Positions 26,386 through 35,690 of a stretch of DNA of 64,000 nt are shown here, one piece after another (the first letter of the stretch is position 1; each line of letters starts with the position of its first letter). The stretch is from Gammaproteobacteria bacterium. GTDB taxonomy: Bacteria; Pseudomonadota; Gammaproteobacteria; Burkholderiales; Thiobacillaceae. Below the pieces are notes generated by a model, which saw only the letters and a list, made by a program, of their open reading frames with translations, was not told where the DNA came from and searched no databases. Location of the stretch: NCBI GenBank assembly GCA_018820765.1, contig JAHJNN010000009.1, positions 22,287-86,286 of the forward strand. The letters are read 5' to 3'. The translations under genes were made by a program, and so were the position numbers.

Positions 26386-26766
26386 CTACATGGTGTGGGT
26401 CGGTCGCACCGATTTTAACGAACCGCCGAGCAAACCTTCAATCTTGTGTTGCGCCGCCTTGCCGCTTTCGTTGAAGGCGAACTGCACGCCGACGCCCTGG
26501 GTGCGGCCGCCGTGCGCGCCGCCCGGCGTCAGCCACACCACCTTGCCCGACACCGGCAGCTTGGCGGGGTCGTCCATCAGGGTCAGCAGCATGAACACTT
26601 CCTCGCCCATCTTGTATTGCTTGTTGGTGGGAATGAACAGCCCGCCGCCCTTGATGAACGGCATGTAGGCCGCAAACAGGGCCGACTTTTCCTTGATCGA
26701 CAGCGACAGCACGCCGGGGCGGACTTGTGCTGCGACCTCATTGAGTGCTGCTGTGTTCATGGTCAT
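26386..26766 (-). CDS. pilZ: PilZ domain protein (type IV pilus PilZ type)
   Basis: The 126-residue single-domain protein has the PilZ barrel pattern (GVLSLSIKEKSALFAAYMPF, GLFIPTNKQYKMGEEVFM, VSGKVVWLTP). The N-terminal RxxxR c-di-GMP site seen in most PilZ domains is missing, as in Pseudomonas and Xanthomonas type IV pilus PilZ, which does not bind c-di-GMP strongly and works with FimX and PilB. Location behind holB is the classic position for pilZ. Start ATG codons at 26766 and 26760 are both possible. Confidence 0.9.
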   Translation of the reverse strand: MTMNTAALNEVAAQVRPGVLSLSIKEKSALFAAYMPFIKGGGLFIPTNKQYKMGEEVFMLLTLMDDPAKLPVSGKVVWLTPGGAHGGRTQGVGVQFAFNESGKAAQHKIEGLLGGSLKSVRPTHTM

Positions 26767-26769
26767 GTC

Positions 26770-27753
26770 TCAATCAAATAAGTGCCGGTACTGAATCAGC
26801 CAGGCTTCCAGCTGCAGGGCCCGGTTGAGCGGATGCGCCAGCGTCCTGCCTTCGTTCGCCTGGGCCCGCGCGAGCGCCAGCAGCTTCGCCAGATCGGCCT
26901 GGCCGCCCAGCCGCGCCAGCACATCGGAAAAATCGCGGTTGAACTGCACATGGCCTTGCAGCTTCACCGCCAGCAAATCGCCCAGCCACTTGTACGCCAC
27001 GTTGTGCCAGGTCTGCGGGCTGATGGCTTTCCAGCGTTCGCCCAGCGTCACCGGATCGAGCTGGCCGGGACGCGCCAGGCCTTCCAGCATACCGCGACGC
27101 TCGTCCAGTTCATTGCTGTCGGCCCAGCGCTGGGCATCGAGCGGCGTGCCGCCGGAGAGCGCCAGCAGGTCGATCGCATCGCCCACGCCCTGCCCAGCCA
27201 GCCACTGCGCGGCCTGGTCGAGCGGCGGCAGGCCGATGTCGAGCCGGGTGCAGCGGCTGCGGATGGTCGGCAGCAGGCGCCGCGGCTGATCCGAAACCAG
27301 CAGGAACACCGTATTTAACGGCGGTTCCTCCAGCACCTTTAACAGCGCATTGGCCGCCGCCAGGTTGAGGCTGTCCGCCGGATTCACCAGCACCACCCGG
27401 AAGCCGGCGCGGTAAGTGGAAAGCTGGACGTAATCGACCGCCTCGCGCGCCTGGTCGACCTCGATGGCGGTCGCCATGCGGGTTTCGCCTTCCTTGCCGG
27501 TCTTTTCCTGCAGGGTGACGAGCCGGAAATCCGGGTGCCCGCCGGTATCGAACCAGTGGCAGGCCGGGCACGCGCCGCAGGCGGCGCCGTCGGGCTGCGG
27601 CGCCTCGCACAGCAGGGCCTGCGCCCACGCCAGCGCCAGCGCGCCCTTGCCCACCCCGCGCGGCCCGGCCAGCAGCAAGGCTTGTGCCGGCCGGGCCCGG
27701 GTCGCCAGCAGGCGCTGCCAGGGGGCTTCCAGCCAGGGATAGGGTGCGCTCAC
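26770..27753 (-). CDS. holB: DNA polymerase III subunit delta prime
   Basis: Delta prime is the stator of the clamp loader. The 327-residue protein has a P-loop-like LLLAGPRGVGKGALAL and a zinc-binding set (CEAPQPDGAACGACPACHWF). It also has LLKVLEEPPLNTVFLL and the SRC motif in IRSRCTRLD. The start is GTG at 27753, overlapping the tmk stop by four bases (GTGA), and gives the right family N-terminus (VSAPYPWLEAPW). Longer in-frame readings upstream are antisense artefacts of tmk. Coupled translation with tmk is likely. Confidence 0.93.
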   Translation of the reverse strand: MSAPYPWLEAPWQRLLATRARPAQALLLAGPRGVGKGALALAWAQALLCEAPQPDGAACGACPACHWFDTGGHPDFRLVTLQEKTGKEGETRMATAIEVDQAREAVDYVQLSTYRAGFRVVLVNPADSLNLAAANALLKVLEEPPLNTVFLLVSDQPRRLLPTIRSRCTRLDIGLPPLDQAAQWLAGQGVGDAIDLLALSGGTPLDAQRWADSNELDERRGMLEGLARPGQLDPVTLGERWKAISPQTWHNVAYKWLGDLLAVKLQGHVQFNRDFSDVLARLGGQADLAKLLALARAQANEGRTLAHPLNRALQLEAWLIQYRHLFD

Positions 27754-28364
27754 GCCAGCCCTGCCAGAAGCTGGCCGATTTCGGCCTGCAACTCGGCAAT
27801 ACCCTGGCGCGCATCCAGCACCCGAATGCGCGCGGGTTCGGCCTGCGCGCGATCGAGGTAGGCATTGCGCACGCGGCTGAAGAAGCTGTCGGCCTCGCGC
27901 TCGAAACGGTCGGCAGTGCGGGCGGCCGAGCGGCGCGCTTCCGCCACCTCGGGCGGCACGTCGAACAGCAGCGTGAGGTCGGGCGCAAAGCCGCGCTGCA
28001 CCCAGTTTTCCAGCACAGCGATGCGTTCCGCCGCGATGCCGCGCCCGCCGCACTGGTAGGCGTAGCTGGCATCGGTGAAGCGGTCGGACACCACCCACGC
28101 GCCGCGCGCTAGCGCCGGCAGGATCAGGCGGGCCAGGTGCTCCTGGCGCGCGGCGAACATCAGCAGCAGTTCGGTATCGGCGTCCATGTCGCGATGCAGC
28201 AGCAGTTCGCGCAGCGTTTCGCCGAGCGGGGTGCCGCCGGGTTCGCGGGTCACGATGACTTCGCGGCCCTGCCGGCGTAGCCACTCGGCGACGAACTCCA
28301 GATGCGTGCTCTTGCCGGCGCCGTCGACGCCTTCGAGGGTGATGAATCTGCCTTGTGTGCTCAT
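27750..28364 (-). CDS. tmk: Thymidylate kinase
   Basis: Tmk phosphorylates dTMP to dTDP. The 204-residue protein has the P-loop LEGVDGAGKST (residues 9-19), the DR(Y/F) motif VVSDRFTDASYAYQ and a LID-like ARRSAARTADRFE segment. Its start overlaps the mltG stop by four bases (ATGA) and its stop overlaps holB. It belongs to the conserved mltG-tmk-holB order. Confidence 0.97.
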   Translation of the reverse strand: MSTQGRFITLEGVDGAGKSTHLEFVAEWLRRQGREVIVTREPGGTPLGETLRELLLHRDMDADTELLLMFAARQEHLARLILPALARGAWVVSDRFTDASYAYQCGGRGIAAERIAVLENWVQRGFAPDLTLLFDVPPEVAEARRSAARTADRFEREADSFFSRVRNAYLDRAQAEPARIRVLDARQGIAELQAEIGQLLAGLA

Positions 28365-29353
28365 CGTCGTTGGTAGCGGTTTACGGCATTGTTGTGGGCG
28401 GCGAGATTGCTGGAAAACACATGAGTGCCGTCGCGCCGCGAGACGAAATACAGGGCATCGGTTTTGGCCGGATTGAGCGCCGCCCGGATCGCCGCTTCGC
28501 TCGGCATCGCAATCGGCGTCGGCGGCAGGCCCCGGCGCGTGTAGGTGTTGTACGGCGTGTCGGTTTGCAGGTCCACCTTGCGCAGGTTGCCGTCGAAACG
28601 TTCGCCCAGCCCGTAGATCACGGTGGGGTCGGTCTGCAGGCGCATCCCCAGCCTGAGCCGGTTGAGGAATACCCCGGCAATCATCGGGCGCTCGAACGCC
28701 GCGCCGGTTTCCTTTTCCACGATCGACGCCATGATCAGCGCTTCATACGGCGTGCGATACGGCAGGCCCGGCGCGCGGGCTTCCCACGCGGCCATGAGCC
28801 TTTCGTGCTGCATCCGATAGGCGCGGCGCAGCACGCCGAGGTCGGACGAATGCGGCGCGAAGAAATAGGTATCGGGAAACAGCAGGCCTTCGGGGTGGCG
28901 TTCCTCGGCCCCGATGGCCCGCAGCAGCTCGGCATCGCTCATGCCCGCGCTGTCGTGCTTGAGCATGGGCTGCGCGGCGAGCGCCGCACTCACTTCGCGC
29001 CAGCTCCAGCCTTCGATGAACTGGACGATCGCCTGCGAAACCTCGCCGCGCTGGATCTTGCCGTACAGCTCGAGCGGCGTGAGTGGCCTGTCGAGCGTAT
29101 AGACGCCGACCTTGAGCGTTCCCGCCTTGCCCAACGCGCGTCCGAGCAGCCAGAACGCCTGCGCGCTGCCGATCACGCCCTCGCGTTCCAGCATCACGCT
29201 CAGGCTTCTCAGATGCATGCCGGGCGTCACGTTGACGGTCTTCGGCAAGGGCTCGATGCGCAGGGGCTGGTTGCCGTACCAGGCCAGTCCGCCCGCTCCC
29301 GCCAGCGCAGCCAGGATGGCAAGCATTACAAATCGTTTAATCCACGTCTTCAT
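28361..29353 (-). CDS. mltG: Endolytic murein transglycosylase MltG
   Basis: MltG cuts nascent peptidoglycan strands and sets their length. The 330-residue protein has an N-terminal membrane anchor (about residues 9-25, MLAILAALAGAGGLAWYG), a LysM-like region and the YceG domain with the catalytic Glu in ASIVEKETG. DPTVIYGLGERFDG and the C-terminal ALYFVSRRDGTHVFSS are family marks. It overlaps pabC by 17 bp and tmk by 4 bp. Confidence 0.95.
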   Translation of the reverse strand: MKTWIKRFVMLAILAALAGAGGLAWYGNQPLRIEPLPKTVNVTPGMHLRSLSVMLEREGVIGSAQAFWLLGRALGKAGTLKVGVYTLDRPLTPLELYGKIQRGEVSQAIVQFIEGWSWREVSAALAAQPMLKHDSAGMSDAELLRAIGAEERHPEGLLFPDTYFFAPHSSDLGVLRRAYRMQHERLMAAWEARAPGLPYRTPYEALIMASIVEKETGAAFERPMIAGVFLNRLRLGMRLQTDPTVIYGLGERFDGNLRKVDLQTDTPYNTYTRRGLPPTPIAMPSEAAIRAALNPAKTDALYFVSRRDGTHVFSSNLAAHNNAVNRYQRR

Positions 29354-30140
29354 ACAAGGCGTCGTTCAAGATGGGGGTCCAGCCCGCAGGCGTCCAGGTC
29401 ACGTCATCCAGGCGGCCCACGCGGCGCACGCCGATGACGCTGTTGCACAGCATCACTTCATCGGCAGCGAGTATAGCGTCAGGCAGCAGGCGGCCGATAC
29501 GGAGGGGAATACCGCGCCGTTCCATGGCACGCAGCAGGCGCGTCCTGGCCACGCCGGCGACGCCGCACTGGCCGAGGTCCGGGGTGAACAGTTCGCCCGC
29601 TTTCGCGATCACGAGATTGCTCATCACGCCGCCGACCACCGCGCCGCTGTCGTCGCACAGCAGGCCCTCGAAAATCGCCGGATCATCCCATTCCGCCCGC
29701 GCCAGCACATTCTCCAGCCGGTTCAGGTGCTTGATGCCGGCCAGCCGCGGCTGCCGCGCCAGCCGGAGCGTGCACCAGCGTGCAGTAATGTCGGCCGGCG
29801 CCTGAGCATGCTCCGGCAGCGGCGCCGACAGCACGATGCGGGTGCAAGCCTCGCCGACGGGCAAGGCATAGCCGCGCGCACCGGCGCCCCGCGTAATCAT
29901 GATCTTGGCGACGCCCTCCCCGGCCGCGGCCACCCGGCAGACCTCGGTGCGCAACAAGGCTTCGTCGGGGCAGGCCAGCATCAGCGCCTCGCAGTCGGCC
30001 GCAAGCTTGGCGTACTGGTCACGCCACCACAGCGGCTGGCCGGCTTCGGTGCGCAGGGTGCGGAAGACGCCATCGCCGTAGGCAAGGCCGCGATCGAGCG
30101 CGTCCACGGATTCTGCGGGGTGGCCGTTTACGAGGGTCAT
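29337..30140 (-). CDS. pabC: Aminodeoxychorismate lyase
   Basis: PabC is a PLP enzyme of fold type IV that releases pyruvate from aminodeoxychorismate to give p-aminobenzoate for folate. The 267-residue product has the N-terminal DRGLAYGDGVFRTLR, the PLP lysine in LAGIKHLNRLENV and the C-terminal ADEVMLCNSVIGVRRV. Its start overlaps the pabB stop by four bases (ATGA). Confidence 0.94.
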   Translation of the reverse strand: MTLVNGHPAESVDALDRGLAYGDGVFRTLRTEAGQPLWWRDQYAKLAADCEALMLACPDEALLRTEVCRVAAAGEGVAKIMITRGAGARGYALPVGEACTRIVLSAPLPEHAQAPADITARWCTLRLARQPRLAGIKHLNRLENVLARAEWDDPAIFEGLLCDDSGAVVGGVMSNLVIAKAGELFTPDLGQCGVAGVARTRLLRAMERRGIPLRIGRLLPDAILAADEVMLCNSVIGVRRVGRLDDVTWTPAGWTPILNDALYEDVD

Positions 30141-31441
30141 GGTTCGAGCGTCCGCAAGAGGCCGCGGGCCTTGGCGCGGGTTTCGTCGAGTTCACGGACG
30201 GCGACCGAATCGGCGACGATGCCGGCGCCGGCGCGGAAGCTCAGCTCGTTGCCGCGCAGCAGGAAGCTGCGGATCAGGATGTTGAAATCGAAGCTGCCGT
30301 CGCGATTGATGTAGCCGACGCTGCCGGTGTAGCTGCGCCGCGGCGTCTGTTCGAGTTCATGAATAATTTGCATCGTCCGCACCTTGGGACAGCCGGTGAT
30401 GGTGCCGCCGGGAAACACCGCGCGCAAGGCGTCGTAGACGCGCATGCCCGCGCGCAGCTGCCCGCAGACGGTGGATTCGATGTGATGCACGTGGCGATAA
30501 CTGGTCGTTTCCATCAAGGCTTCCACCTTCACGCTGCCGGGCTCGCACACGCGCCCGAGGTCATTGCGCTCCAGGTCGACCAGCATGACGTGTTCGGCGC
30601 GTTCCTTGGGATGCGCCTGCAGGCGGGCACGCAGCGCGGCGTCTTCCGCGGCATCCTCGCTGCGGGGATGGGTGCCGGCGATCGGGCGCGTTTCCAGCCG
30701 GCCGCTGCGGTCGAGACGGACCAGCCGTTCGGGCGACGAACTCACGATCGCCCACTCGTCCATCTGCAGCAAGGCCGAGAACGGCGCGGGATTTTTCTGC
30801 ATCAGCCGCGCAAACAGCGATGCGGCGGCAACCGGCGCCGCGAACCCGGCGCGCCAGCCGCGCGACAGGTTGACCTGGAACACGTCGCCTGCGCGGATGT
30901 AGTCCTGGATGCGCGCGACGCCTGCGAGGAATGCGGCAGGATCGTCCTCCTCGAGGGCGGCGAGTTCCGGCAAGGCCGGGATGGCAGGCAAGGCCTGCGC
31001 CAGATCGCGCGCCATGGCGTCGATCAGCGCGTGCTGTCCGGATTCCGCAACCAGGACGCAGCGCCTGCTCTCACGCTCGAACAGGATGGCGGCCGGGATG
31101 CGGACGAGCCAGGCAAGCGGGAAATCGGCATCCGGGGCGCATCCTGCGCTGGGCTCGAACAGCCCGCCCAGCTCATACGCAAATGCGCACAGCCAGCCGC
31201 CGGCAAACGGCAGATGCTGGTCGGACGGGGCGGGATGCAGTTGCATCGCGGGATGCGCCTGCAATCCCTCCAGGCCGTCTGCGAGCGTAATGCGCGTGCG
31301 GTCCTGCGGGAACGCGAACAGCACGTCCCAGCCGGTGTCGCCGCTGCTGAGGAAGAGGCCGGGGTAACGCTCGGGGTTGGACGCCTGAAGCCCGGCCAGA
31401 TCAGGCCGCTGCGGCCATTCCCGGATTTCCAGCGTGCTCAA
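30137..31441 (-). CDS. pabB: Aminodeoxychorismate synthase component I
   Basis: PabB aminates chorismate using ammonia from PabA. The 434-residue protein belongs to the chorismate-binding family with DVFQVNLSRGW, SSSPERLVRL, RPIAGTHPRS, VDLERNDLGRVC and the catalytic-region FPGGTITGCPKVRTM. Presence of PIAGT (Ala where Lys marks one PabB subclass) is as in many proteobacterial PabB. It is adjacent to pabC and 18 bp downstream of fabF. Confidence 0.93.
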   Translation of the reverse strand: MSTLEIREWPQRPDLAGLQASNPERYPGLFLSSGDTGWDVLFAFPQDRTRITLADGLEGLQAHPAMQLHPAPSDQHLPFAGGWLCAFAYELGGLFEPSAGCAPDADFPLAWLVRIPAAILFERESRRCVLVAESGQHALIDAMARDLAQALPAIPALPELAALEEDDPAAFLAGVARIQDYIRAGDVFQVNLSRGWRAGFAAPVAAASLFARLMQKNPAPFSALLQMDEWAIVSSSPERLVRLDRSGRLETRPIAGTHPRSEDAAEDAALRARLQAHPKERAEHVMLVDLERNDLGRVCEPGSVKVEALMETTSYRHVHHIESTVCGQLRAGMRVYDALRAVFPGGTITGCPKVRTMQIIHELEQTPRRSYTGSVGYINRDGSFDFNILIRSFLLRGNELSFRAGAGIVADSVAVRELDETRAKARGLLRTLEP

Positions 31442-31459
31442 GGCGATCTGCGGCGAGCC

Positions 31460-32692
31460 TCAGACGCGCTTGAAAACCAGCGAACCGTTGGTGCCGCCAA
31501 ACCCGAAGTTGTTTTTGAGCGCAGCGTCGATCTTCATGTCGCGCGCGGTGTTGGCGCAGTAATCGAGATCGCACTCCGGGTCTTGCGAGAAGATGTTGAT
31601 GGTCGGCGGCGACACCTGATGGTGCACGGCCAGCACGGTGAACACCGATTCCACGCCGCCGGCACCGCCCAGCAGGTGGCCGGTCATCGACTTGGTCGAG
31701 TTGACCACCGTCTTGTAGGCCGCATCGCCGAGCGCGAGCTTGATCGCATCGGTTTCGTTCTTGTCGCCCAGGGGCGTCGAGGTGCCGTGCGCGTTGATGT
31801 AGTTGATCTGGTCGGGATTCATGCCGGCGTCGCGCAACGCGTTCTGCATCGCACGCCGCGGGCCGTCGGTGCTCGGCGCCGTCATGTGATAGGCGTCGCC
31901 GCTCATGCCGAAACCCACCACTTCGGCGTAGATCTTGGCGCCGCGCGCCTTGGCGTGCTCGTACTCTTCCAGCACCAGCACCCCGGCGCCCTCGCCCAGC
32001 ACGAAGCCGTCGCGGTCCTTGTCCCACGGACGGCTGGCGGTGGCCGGGTCGTCGTTGCGGGTGGAGAGTGCGCGCGATGCGGCGAAACCGCCCACGCCCA
32101 GGGGCGAGGTCGCGCACTCGGCGCCGCCGGCGACCATCACGTCGGCATCGCCGTGCTCGATCATGCGTGCCGACAGGCCCACCGCATGCAGGCCGGTGGT
32201 GCAGGCGGTGACGACTGCCAAGTTGGGCCCCTTCATCCCGTACAGGATGGAAAGGTTGCCCGAAATCATGTTGATGATGGAACCCGGAATGAAGAAGGGG
32301 GAAATCTTCCTCGGGCCGGACTCCATCAGCAGGGTATGCGTGTCCTCGATCAGCGGCAGGCCGCCGATGCCGGAACCGATGTTGATGCCAATGCGCTCGG
32401 CATTGGCATCGGTGACTTCGATCCCCGAGTCGCGTATTGCCTGGATGCCCGCGGCCATGCCGAACTGGATGAACACATCCATGCGGCGGGCCTCCTTCGG
32501 GTTGAGATACTGCTCAACCTCGAAATTCTTCACCTCGCCTGCGATTTGCGAGGCGAAGGGTGAAGGATCGAAACGGGTGATCCGGGCAATTCCGGAACGG
32601 CCGGAAACCAGGTTGTCCCAGGCTTCCGGAATGGTATTGCCGACCGGGGAAACGATCCCCAGGCCGGTGACGACGACGCGACGCTTGGACAA
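31460..32692 (-). CDS. fabF: 3-oxoacyl-ACP synthase II
   Basis: FabF condenses malonyl-ACP with acyl-ACP in fatty acid elongation. The 410-residue enzyme has the active-site Cys in [12 protein letters not shown] (C164), a His in [13 protein letters not shown] and a second His in [13 protein letters not shown]. It follows acpP by 42 bp in the standard fabH-fabD-fabG-acpP-fabF order. Confidence 0.97.
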   Translation of the reverse strand: MSKRRVVVTGLGIVSPVGNTIPEAWDNLVSGRSGIARITRFDPSPFASQIAGEVKNFEVEQYLNPKEARRMDVFIQFGMAAGIQAIRDSGIEVTDANAERIGINIGSGIGGLPLIEDTHTLLMESGPRKISPFFIPGSIINMISGNLSILYGMKGPNLAVVTACTTGLHAVGLSARMIEHGDADVMVAGGAECATSPLGVGGFAASRALSTRNDDPATASRPWDKDRDGFVLGEGAGVLVLEEYEHAKARGAKIYAEVVGFGMSGDAYHMTAPSTDGPRRAMQNALRDAGMNPDQINYINAHGTSTPLGDKNETDAIKLALGDAAYKTVVNSTKSMTGHLLGGAGGVESVFTVLAVHHQVSPPTINIFSQDPECDLDYCANTARDMKIDAALKNNFGFGGTNGSLVFKRV

Positions 32693-32734
32693 AAGTCAGA
32701 CCTTTATTACTGGGTGATATTACTTGCTGAACGA

Positions 32735-32968
32735 TCAGCTCGAGTGGCTGTTGACGTAGTCAATCGCCTGCTGGACGGTGGTGATCTTTTCTGCGTCCTC
32801 GTCGGGGATTTCGCAGCCGAACTCTTCTTCCAGCGCCATCACCAGTTCAACCGTATCGAGCGAGTCCGCGCCCAGGTCGCCTACGAAGGAAGACTCGTTC
32901 TTGATGTCTGCCTCGTTGACGCCCAATTGCTCGGCGACGACCTTAATTACACGCTGTACGTTATCCAT
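32735..32968 (-). CDS. acpP: Acyl carrier protein
   Basis: The 77-residue acidic protein has the phosphopantetheine attachment Ser in [11 protein letters not shown] (S36) and the usual four-helix pattern. It carries acyl chains between the Fab enzymes. AAGAGAGG lies ahead of the ATG. A 73-bp gap after fabG is AT-rich and may hold an additional promoter for high expression. Confidence 0.98.
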   Translation of the reverse strand: MDNVQRVIKVVAEQLGVNEADIKNESSFVGDLGADSLDTVELVMALEEEFGCEIPDEDAEKITTVQQAIDYVNSHSS

Positions 32969-33041
32969 TACTGATCCTCTCTTGAAATAGGGGCTTTAAC
33001 AAAATTAAAGCCGGTGAATTCTACCAAACTTTGGTCTGCGG

Positions 33042-33782
33042 TTACGCCATGTACATGCCGCCGTTAACGTGCAGGGTGCTGCCCGAAATATAGCCGGCTG
33101 CGGGCGAGGCCAAAAACACGACAGCCTGCGCGATGTCTTCCACCGACCCCAGCCGGCCCAGCGGAATGTGCGCCAGCAGCGCCTGCCGCTGCGCTTCGGG
33201 CAGGGCGCGGGTCATGTCGGTGTCGATGAAGCCCGGTGCCACGCAGTTGACGGTGATGTTGCGGCTGCCGACTTCGCGCGCCAGCGACTTGGTGAAGCCC
33301 ATGATGCCGGCCTTGGCCGCGCTGTAATTGGTCTGGCCGGCGTTGCCCATCGCGCCCACCACCGAGGCGATGGAAATGATGCGCCCGCTGCGCGCCTTCA
33401 TCATCGCGCGCAGCACGGCGCGCGAGAGACGGAAGACGGACGTCAGGTTGGTCGCCAGGATGTCGTCCCACTCCTCGTCCTTCATCCGCATCAGCAGGTT
33501 GTCGCGGGTGATGCCGGCGTTGTTGACCAGGATGCCGATGGCGCCGAAATCCTTTTCGATCGCCGCGATCACGGCATCGACTTCGGCGGCATCGGTGACG
33601 TTGAGCTTCATGCCGCCGCCCTTGATGCCGGCTGCGGCGAGGTAGTCGCTGATCGCCTGCGCGCCCTTGTCGCTGGTGGCGGTGCCGACCACGGCGGCGC
33701 CGGCCTTGCCGAGCGCCAGCGCGATGGCCTGGCCGATTCCGCGGCTGGCGCCGGTGACGAGTGCGATGTGTCCTTGCAGCAT
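33042..33782 (-). CDS. fabG: 3-oxoacyl-ACP reductase
   Basis: FabG reduces 3-oxoacyl-ACP with NADPH. The 246-residue short-chain dehydrogenase has the cofactor motif TGASRGIGQAIA and NNAGITRDNLL. Its catalytic Ser-Tyr-Lys lies in ISIASVVGAMGNAGQTNYSA followed by AK, and PGFIDTDMT is present. It lies 9 bp behind fabD. Confidence 0.97.
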   Translation of the reverse strand: MLQGHIALVTGASRGIGQAIALALGKAGAAVVGTATSDKGAQAISDYLAAAGIKGGGMKLNVTDAAEVDAVIAAIEKDFGAIGILVNNAGITRDNLLMRMKDEEWDDILATNLTSVFRLSRAVLRAMMKARSGRIISIASVVGAMGNAGQTNYSAAKAGIMGFTKSLAREVGSRNITVNCVAPGFIDTDMTRALPEAQRQALLAHIPLGRLGSVEDIAQAVVFLASPAAGYISGSTLHVNGGMYMA

Positions 33783-33791
33783 GTTGTCTCC

Positions 33792-34715
33792 TTATTGACT
33801 GAGTACGGCCGCAAGGCTCGCCTCATCCACCAGCGCCACCGCGGGCAGGCTATCGTCGATGCGCTTGGCGAGGCCCGCCAGCACCTTGCCGGGGCCGCAT
33901 TCGATCACGCGTTCGATGCCGGCGGCTTTCAGCGCCTGCACGGTCTCGACCCAGCGCACCGGGGTGTGCAGCTGCTTCGCCAGCGCGGCGCGGATCGCAT
34001 CGGCACCGGCGTGGCTTTGCACGTCGGTGTTGTGCAACACGGGAATGGTCGGCGTCGCGATCGCCACGCCCTGCAGATGCGCCAGCAGCTTCTCGGCCGC
34101 CGGCAGCATCAGCGAGGAATGCGACGGCACGGACACCGGCAGCGGCAAGGCGCGCTTGGCGCCCTTTTCCTTCGCCAGCGCCATCGCACGCTCGACCGCG
34201 GCCTTGTTGCCGGCGATGACCACCTGGCCGGGCGAGTTGAGGTTGACCGCCTCGACCACTTCGCCCGCTGCGGCATCGGCGCAGACTGCGCGCACCGCGT
34301 CGTCGTCCAGCCCCAGAATCGCCGCCATGGCGCCGACGCCTTCTGGCACCGCAGCCTGCATCGCCTCGGCACGGAAGCGCACCAGTTTGATCGCATCGGC
34401 GAAATTCAAGGCACCGGCAGCCACCAGCGCGGCGTATTCGCCGAGGCTGTGGCCCGCCAATAATGCCGGCGTTGCGCCGCCGGCCGCCTGCCACACGCGC
34501 CAGGCGGCGATGTCTGCCGCCAGCATGGCAGGCTGGGTGTTGACGGTCTGGTTGAGCAGATCGGCCGGGCCGTCGGTCACCAGCATCCAGAGATCCTGCC
34601 CGAGCGCATCGGACGCTTCGGCGAAGGTCGCGCGCACTTCGGCGCGCTCGCCCCAGCCCTGCATCATGCCGACCGATTGCGAGCCCTGTCCGGGAAATAC
34701 AAAAGCAAGTTTCAC
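33792..34715 (-). CDS. fabD: Malonyl-CoA:ACP transacylase
   Basis: FabD loads malonate onto ACP. The 307-residue protein has FPGQGSQSVGM at the N-terminus, the nucleophile Ser in GHSLGEYAALVAAG (about residue 92), and the His of VPSHSSLM. It follows fabH by 15 bp. Confidence 0.97.
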   Translation of the reverse strand: MKLAFVFPGQGSQSVGMMQGWGERAEVRATFAEASDALGQDLWMLVTDGPADLLNQTVNTQPAMLAADIAAWRVWQAAGGATPALLAGHSLGEYAALVAAGALNFADAIKLVRFRAEAMQAAVPEGVGAMAAILGLDDDAVRAVCADAAAGEVVEAVNLNSPGQVVIAGNKAAVERAMALAKEKGAKRALPLPVSVPSHSSLMLPAAEKLLAHLQGVAIATPTIPVLHNTDVQSHAGADAIRAALAKQLHTPVRWVETVQALKAAGIERVIECGPGKVLAGLAKRIDDSLPAVALVDEASLAAVLSQ

Positions 34716-34730
34716 TGACCGTTCCTTGAT

Positions 34731-35690
34731 CTAATACTTGAGAAGCGCGGAGCCCCAGGTGAAGCCGCCGCCGAAGGCTTCCATCAGCACGGTCTGGCCG
34801 CGCTGGATGCGGCCGTCGCGCACCGCCACATCGAAGGCCAGCGGTACCGAGGCCGCCGAGGTGTTGCCATGGCCGGCCACGGTGGTGACCACGTGATCCA
34901 TGCTCATGCCGAGTTTTTTTGCAGTGGCGGCAATGATGCGGATGTTGGCCTGGTGCGGCACCAGCCAGTCGATGTCGGACTTCTGCAAGCCGTTGGCTTC
35001 CAGCGTTTCGTCGACGATGCGGTCGAGGGTGTTGACCGCCATCTTGAACACCGGATTGCCTTCCATTCGCATCACCGCGGGTTCGTGCGTGTTGGTCGAT
35101 GGGCCGGAACTGGTGCGCAGCAATTCCTTGTGGCGGCCGTCGGCATGGATGTGGGTGGCGATGATGCCGGGCTCGGTCGATGCGCCCAGCACCACCGCGC
35201 CCGCGCCGTCGCCCCACAGGATGCAGTTGCCGCGGTCGTTCCAGTCGGTGATGCGCGACAGGGTCTCGGCGCCGATCACCAACACGTGTTTGGCCGCGCC
35301 GCTCTTGATGAACTGATCGGCCACGCTCAAGGCATAGACGAAGCCGCTGCACACCGCCTGCAGGTCGAACGCCGGGCGGCCGTTGGTCATGCCCAGCTTG
35401 GCCTGAACGATGCAGGCGGTGCTGGGAAACACCAGGTCGGGGGTGGTGGTGGCGACCAGCAACAGGCCGATGTCGTCTATCGCCAGGCCGGCCGCATCGA
35501 GTGCCGCCCGCGCCGCCTCGGTGGCAAGGTCGCTGGTGAATTGGCCTTCGGCCGCAATGTGCCGTTCGCGGATGCCGGTGCGGTCGACAATCCACTGGTC
35601 GTTGGTATCGACCAGTTTCTCGAGGTCGGCGTTGGTGAGGATGCGGTCAGGCAGATAGCTGCCGGTACCGAGAATGCGGGAATAGGTCAA
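34731..35690 (-). CDS. fabH: 3-oxoacyl-ACP synthase III
   Basis: FabH starts fatty acid synthesis by condensing acetyl-CoA with malonyl-ACP. The 319-residue protein has the active-site Cys in [10 protein letters not shown] (C114), His in VPHQANIRI and Asn in [11 protein letters not shown]. The start codon is TTG at 35690. It overlaps the plsX stop by four bases (TTGA) and gives the family N-terminus [14 protein letters not shown], whereas upstream in-frame ATGs are antisense artefacts of plsX. A TTG start coupled to plsX may limit FabH output relative to PlsX. Confidence 0.95.
   Translation of the reverse strand: MTYSRILGTGSYLPDRILTNADLEKLVDTNDQWIVDRTGIRERHIAAEGQFTSDLATEAARAALDAAGLAIDDIGLLLVATTTPDLVFPSTACIVQAKLGMTNGRPAFDLQAVCSGFVYALSVADQFIKSGAAKHVLVIGAETLSRITDWNDRGNCILWGDGAGAVVLGASTEPGIIATHIHADGRHKELLRTSSGPSTNTHEPAVMRMEGNPVFKMAVNTLDRIVDETLEANGLQKSDIDWLVPHQANIRIIAATAKKLGMSMDHVVTTVAGHGNTSAASVPLAFDVAVRDGRIQRGQTVLMEAFGGGFTWGSALLKY

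Noticed and set aside
30359..32563. A 734-residue open frame on the plus strand opposite pabB and fabF
   Set aside because: The sense genes have intact catalytic motifs and operon structure; the antisense product has no recognisable domain.
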